Assembly (NCBI RefSeq): GCF_035969385.1
Contig: NZ_JAYKKJ010000002.1
Span: 375,237-439,236, forward strand
Reading direction: 5' to 3'
Source of the DNA: SELP01 sp035969385
Lineage (GTDB): Bacteria > Pseudomonadota > Alphaproteobacteria > Rhodobacterales > Rhodobacteraceae
Length of the DNA stretch: 64,000 nucleotides
The notes beneath the pieces were generated by a model that was not told the DNA's origin, searched no databases, and saw nothing but the letters and a program-made list of their open reading frames with translations. This document shows positions 61,444 through 64,000 of the stretch, piece by piece. Every line of letters begins with the position of its first letter. The stretch's first letter is position 1. A program made the position numbers and the translations under genes.

Positions 61444-62353
61444 CCGTTGCCTCCGCCTCAGTCGCTCCCTCGGCAAGGGGAAGTGGCGGCGGGGTCACCG
61501 GGGCCAGAAGGCCGCCAGGATCGGAAATGGATTCGCGCGGGTGGTTGCGCAGCACGCGCAAAAACTCCAGCCGCTCGTAATCGGCCGACAAACGAACCCG
61601 CAACCGCCGATCAGACCCCAGCGCGACCTGCCCGACAAGGATATCAGCGGGAAAGACACCGCCATCACCCGAAGAAACGACCCTGTCACCGGGGCGCACC
61701 TGATCGGGGTCTTCCAGAAATTCGATCGGCGGGGTGATTGTGTTGTCCCCGACCAGAACCGCCCGCTGCCCGGACGGCTGGATGATGACCGGGATCCGGC
61801 TGGATGTATCGGTAAGCAGGATAACCCGGCTCGTCGTATTGCCCACGCCCGAAATCCGCCCGACCAGCCCGATGCCGTCCATCGTGGCCCAACCATCGAT
61901 GATCCCGTCGCGCGCGCCCACGTTCAGAAGGACGGACTGGCGGAACGGCGATCCGCTGTCGACAAGCACAACGCCGGTCACGGCGGTCAGTTGTGGGTCC
62001 AGCCGCACGTTGTTCAGATCACGCAGCTTGGCGTTTTCTTCTTCCAGCTGGATCGCTGCCTCGCGCCAGGCCTTCATGTCCTGCAATTCGCGCCGCAGTT
62101 CCTGATTCTGTTCGGCAAGCCGTTGGTAGCTTTGGAAATCGGAAATCAGATGGGCCACGCCATTCACCGGCGCCATGGCCCAGTCGAACGAGGGCACAAC
62201 CCGGTCGATCACCGTCGCGCGGAACCGTTCCACGCGCGGGCTGTCGATCCGCCAGATCAGGAAGACGGCAAGCATGAACAGTACAAGCACACCGACCAGC
62301 AATCGCCGGATCGGGCGGACATATACCTCGTCGCTGTTGCGGTCGCGTGCCAA
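61436..62353 (-). CDS. mreC: Rod shape-determining protein MreC
   Basis: 305 residues. One N-terminal membrane segment (LLVGVLVLFMLAVFLIW, residues ~20-36), a coiled coil (YQRLAEQNQELRRELQDMK), then the double beta-barrel with LVDSGSPFRQSVLLNVGARDG and GLVGRISGVGNTTSRVILLTD. Start is TTG 62353 with GGGAAAG upstream. C-terminal tail is Pro/Glu rich. Confidence 0.94.
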   Translation of the reverse strand: MARDRNSDEVYVRPIRRLLVGVLVLFMLAVFLIWRIDSPRVERFRATVIDRVVPSFDWAMAPVNGVAHLISDFQSYQRLAEQNQELRRELQDMKAWREAAIQLEEENAKLRDLNNVRLDPQLTAVTGVVLVDSGSPFRQSVLLNVGARDGIIDGWATMDGIGLVGRISGVGNTTSRVILLTDTSSRIPVIIQPSGQRAVLVGDNTITPPIEFLEDPDQVRPGDRVVSSGDGGVFPADILVGQVALGSDRRLRVRLSADYERLEFLRVLRNHPRESISDPGGLLAPVTPPPLPLAEGATEAEATDG

Positions 62354-62402
62354 GGGGTGCGTCTTTCCCTGCCTGGGTTCTGGTCCCCGAACCGGCCGGG
62401 GA

Positions 62403-63440
62403 TCAGCTGTCGTAGTCTATGACATGCCGAAGCTGTTTTTCATACTCCAGCGCCTTGCCGGTCCCAAGTGCCACACAGTTGAGCGATTCATCGGCGACGG
62501 AAATCGCAAGGCCGGTCTGTTCGCGCAGCGCCAGATCCAGCTCGCCCAGCAGGGCGCCGCCCCCGGTGAGCATTACGCCCCGGTCCACGATATCGGCGGC
62601 CAGATCGGGCGGGGTCGCTTCTAGCGCCGTCATCACGGCCTCGCAGATCTGCTGAACCGGTTCGGCCAGCGCTTCGGCCACCTGGGCCTGGCTGATCTCG
62701 GTTTCCTTGGGAACCCCATTCAACAGGTCACGACCCCGGATCTGCATCGACGCGCCGCGCCCGTCGTCGGGCATCCGCGCGGTTCCGATGGATGTCTTGA
62801 TGCGTTCGGCCGTCGATTCCCCGATCAGCAGGTTATGCTGGCGGCGCAGGTAGTTGATGATCGCCTCATCCATGCGGTCGCCACCAACGCGGACGGAACG
62901 GGCATAGACGATATCGCCCAGCGACAGGACAGCCACCTCGGTGGTGCCGCCGCCGATGTCGACAACCATGCTGCCGGTCGGGTCGGTGATGGGCATGCCC
63001 GCGCCGATTGCTGCGGCGATCGGCTCTGCGATCAGCCCGGCCCGGCGGGCCCCGGCGGACAGGACCGACTGACGGATGGCCCGTTTCTCGACCGGAGTCG
63101 CGCCATGCGGGACGCAGACGATGATTTTTGGTTTCGAGAAGGTCGTGCGTTTGTGAACCTTGCGAATGAAATGCTTGATCATCTCTTCGGCCACGTCGAA
63201 GTCCGCGATGACCCCGTCGCGCATCGGCCGAATTGCTTCGATGCTGCCCGGGGTTCGGCCCAGCATCAGCTTGGCGTCTTCACCAACGGCCAGAACCTTC
63301 TTCACGCCATCCTTGACGTGATAGGCCACAACCGAGGGCTCGGACAGGATGATCCCCTTGCCCTTCACGTAGACGAGGGTGTTCGCCGTCCCCAGGTCAA
63401 TCGCCATATCCGACGAAAACAAGCCTCCGAAACCAGCCAT
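62403..63440 (-). CDS. mreB: Actin-like cell-shape protein MreB
   Basis: 345 residues, canonical. MreB organises lateral wall synthesis. Phosphate-1 motif DLGTANTLVYVKGKG, connect/phosphate-2 VVDIGGGTTEVAVLS, adenosine motif VMLTGGGALLGELD, membrane-binding amphipathic N-terminus AGFGGLFSS. AGGAAG before the ATG. First gene of the mreBCD-mrdA-rodA run. Confidence 0.97.
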   Translation of the reverse strand: MAGFGGLFSSDMAIDLGTANTLVYVKGKGIILSEPSVVAYHVKDGVKKVLAVGEDAKLMLGRTPGSIEAIRPMRDGVIADFDVAEEMIKHFIRKVHKRTTFSKPKIIVCVPHGATPVEKRAIRQSVLSAGARRAGLIAEPIAAAIGAGMPITDPTGSMVVDIGGGTTEVAVLSLGDIVYARSVRVGGDRMDEAIINYLRRQHNLLIGESTAERIKTSIGTARMPDDGRGASMQIRGRDLLNGVPKETEISQAQVAEALAEPVQQICEAVMTALEATPPDLAADIVDRGVMLTGGGALLGELDLALREQTGLAISVADESLNCVALGTGKALEYEKQLRHVIDYDS

Positions 63441-63753
63441 TATGGGGTCTTCCTATTCTACCATGCCAAGACAGCCCCGCGACTCGGCACCGGCCCGGGA
63501 CGGTGATCCTTATATGGGCCACCCGGCGCTGACGAAAGGGCGGAAACGGGGCTGACTCGGCACCAATCCGCTGTCCCGACTCGGGTGTGGCCGCAGATAA
63601 GGGGTAACGGCAAAACTCCATGCCCTGAGAGTGGGTATATATATAATGTAAGCGCACTGACCACCGACCCGCATGGGAAGACGCTCGAAGCCCTTTAAAA
63701 CAAGGCGCTTCGAAAAAAGTGACAGAAAAACGAAAATTCTTGCTCGAATCCTC

Positions 63754-63782
63754 TTGCGGCCCCCCACGGTAATCCGTAGATA
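63754..63782 (+). promoter_or_regulatory. Candidate rRNA operon promoter
   Basis: TTGCGG at 63754-63759, 17-base spacer, TAGATA at 63777-63782, with an A/T-rich stretch upstream (63712-63741) like an UP element. Lies about 140 bases before the boxA element. Confidence 0.5.
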
Positions 63783-63923
63783 CCCCCTCACCGGCGGCGC
63801 TGAGGTGCCAACGGGACGCGGAACCGGACGCTAGACGGAAGGAACGCGGATCACACAGAGGTCAGAACGGGCGGTGCGCGCCAAGTAAGTAAGGCGCGGG
63901 TCGGTTGGTTTTTTCTGTGTGGT

Positions 63924-63960
63924 TGCTTTTTGACAATTTATGATTTGAAGAGATACGTGG
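63924..63960 (+). promoter_or_regulatory. rRNA leader boxA antitermination element
   Basis: TGCTTTTTGACAA (63924-63936) matches bacterial boxA (TGCTCTTTAACA), and the continuing ATTTATGA...GTGGGCGG parallels the E. coli rrn leader (AATTTATC...GTGTGGGC). The 16S rRNA gene should begin shortly beyond the right edge. Confidence 0.75.
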
Positions 63961-64000
63961 GCGGTTTGGTCTGTTTATCGACGGATTGAATGTCTGTGTA

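Larger units (their letters stand above)
63441..64000. other. 560-base gene-free region between mreB and an rRNA operon
   Basis: No supported gene. Contents: mreB leader on the minus strand, three GACTC (GANTC) sites at 63481, 63554 and 63578, the direct repeat GACTCGGCACC (63481-63491 and 63554-63564), an AT-rich patch TATATATATAATG (63636-63648) with an accidental TATAAT, and the rRNA promoter and leader described separately. Confidence 0.7.

Noticed and set aside
63642..63647. Perfect TATAAT at 63642-63647 as a promoter -10
   Set aside because: No acceptable -35 at 16-18 bases on the plus strand; part of a TA-rich run.
63930..63935. TTGACA as a -35 box of an rRNA promoter
   Set aside because: It lies within the boxA-like TGCTTTTTGACAA and has no -10 at the right distance.

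Overview
This is about 64 kb of GC-rich chromosome from an alphaproteobacterium, most likely a member of the Rhodobacteraceae (Roseobacter/Rhodobacter group). The evidence is a CcrM-type GANTC methylase next to rnhB and mutY, a SAM-II riboswitch ahead of metZ, a polyol operon of the SmoEFGK/SmoS/MtlK type, DUF2125 proteins, and a rodA-mrdA-mreDCB cluster beside an rRNA leader. No integrase, transposase, phage gene or CRISPR array was seen. The content is mostly core genome with some accessory catabolic loci.

Layout. 0-7 kb: the end of ftsK (cut by the left edge), an acetyltransferase, lolA, a lipoprotein transglycosylase, hspQ, a thiolase and a free-methionine-sulfoxide reductase. 6.8-12.8 kb: an apparent N-methyl amine catabolic operon. 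It has a XRE-cupin regulator behind twin operator-like dyads, a GFA-family protein, and two 815-residue dimethylglycine/sarcosine dehydrogenase-like flavoproteins in tandem. 12.8-26 kb: housekeeping and metabolic genes (RluA-type pseudouridine synthase, aldehyde dehydrogenase, 1-Cys peroxiredoxin, pnp, a thiamine-diphosphate enzyme, TrkH, folE2, metZ with riboswitch plus terminator, rpsO, an RTX-repeat protein).

26-34.5 kb: a complete polyol (sorbitol/mannitol) uptake and oxidation operon with a HAD phosphatase and a SorC-family regulator. 34.5-48.7 kb: CysQ-like phosphatase, PmbA, two tandem DUF2125 exported proteins, a short-chain dehydrogenase/enoyl-CoA hydratase pair, HNH protein, MscS channel, flavoprotein, lipid A/Kdo genes waaA-lpxK, CoA-transferase, DsbA-like thiol protein and a DciA-like protein. 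48.8-53 kb: mutY, an AlkB-like monooxygenase, ccrM and rnhB.

53-55.7 kb is a patch of small exported proteins of unknown function. It contains a two-gene unit, a secreted 93-residue protein overlapping a two-TM protein whose C-terminus looks like an OmpR-type winged helix; I regard this as the most novel candidate here. 55.7-64 kb: tRNA-Arg(CCT), a LacI regulator, GhrA-like reductase, the cell-shape operon mreB-mreC-mreD-mrdA-rodA on the minus strand, and, running out of the right edge, the promoter and boxA leader of an rRNA operon whose 16S gene lies outside.

Functions are inferred from motifs and recalled family features; no database search or alignment was run. Several starts were moved from the longest frame to an internal codon because of Shine-Dalgarno position and family length.
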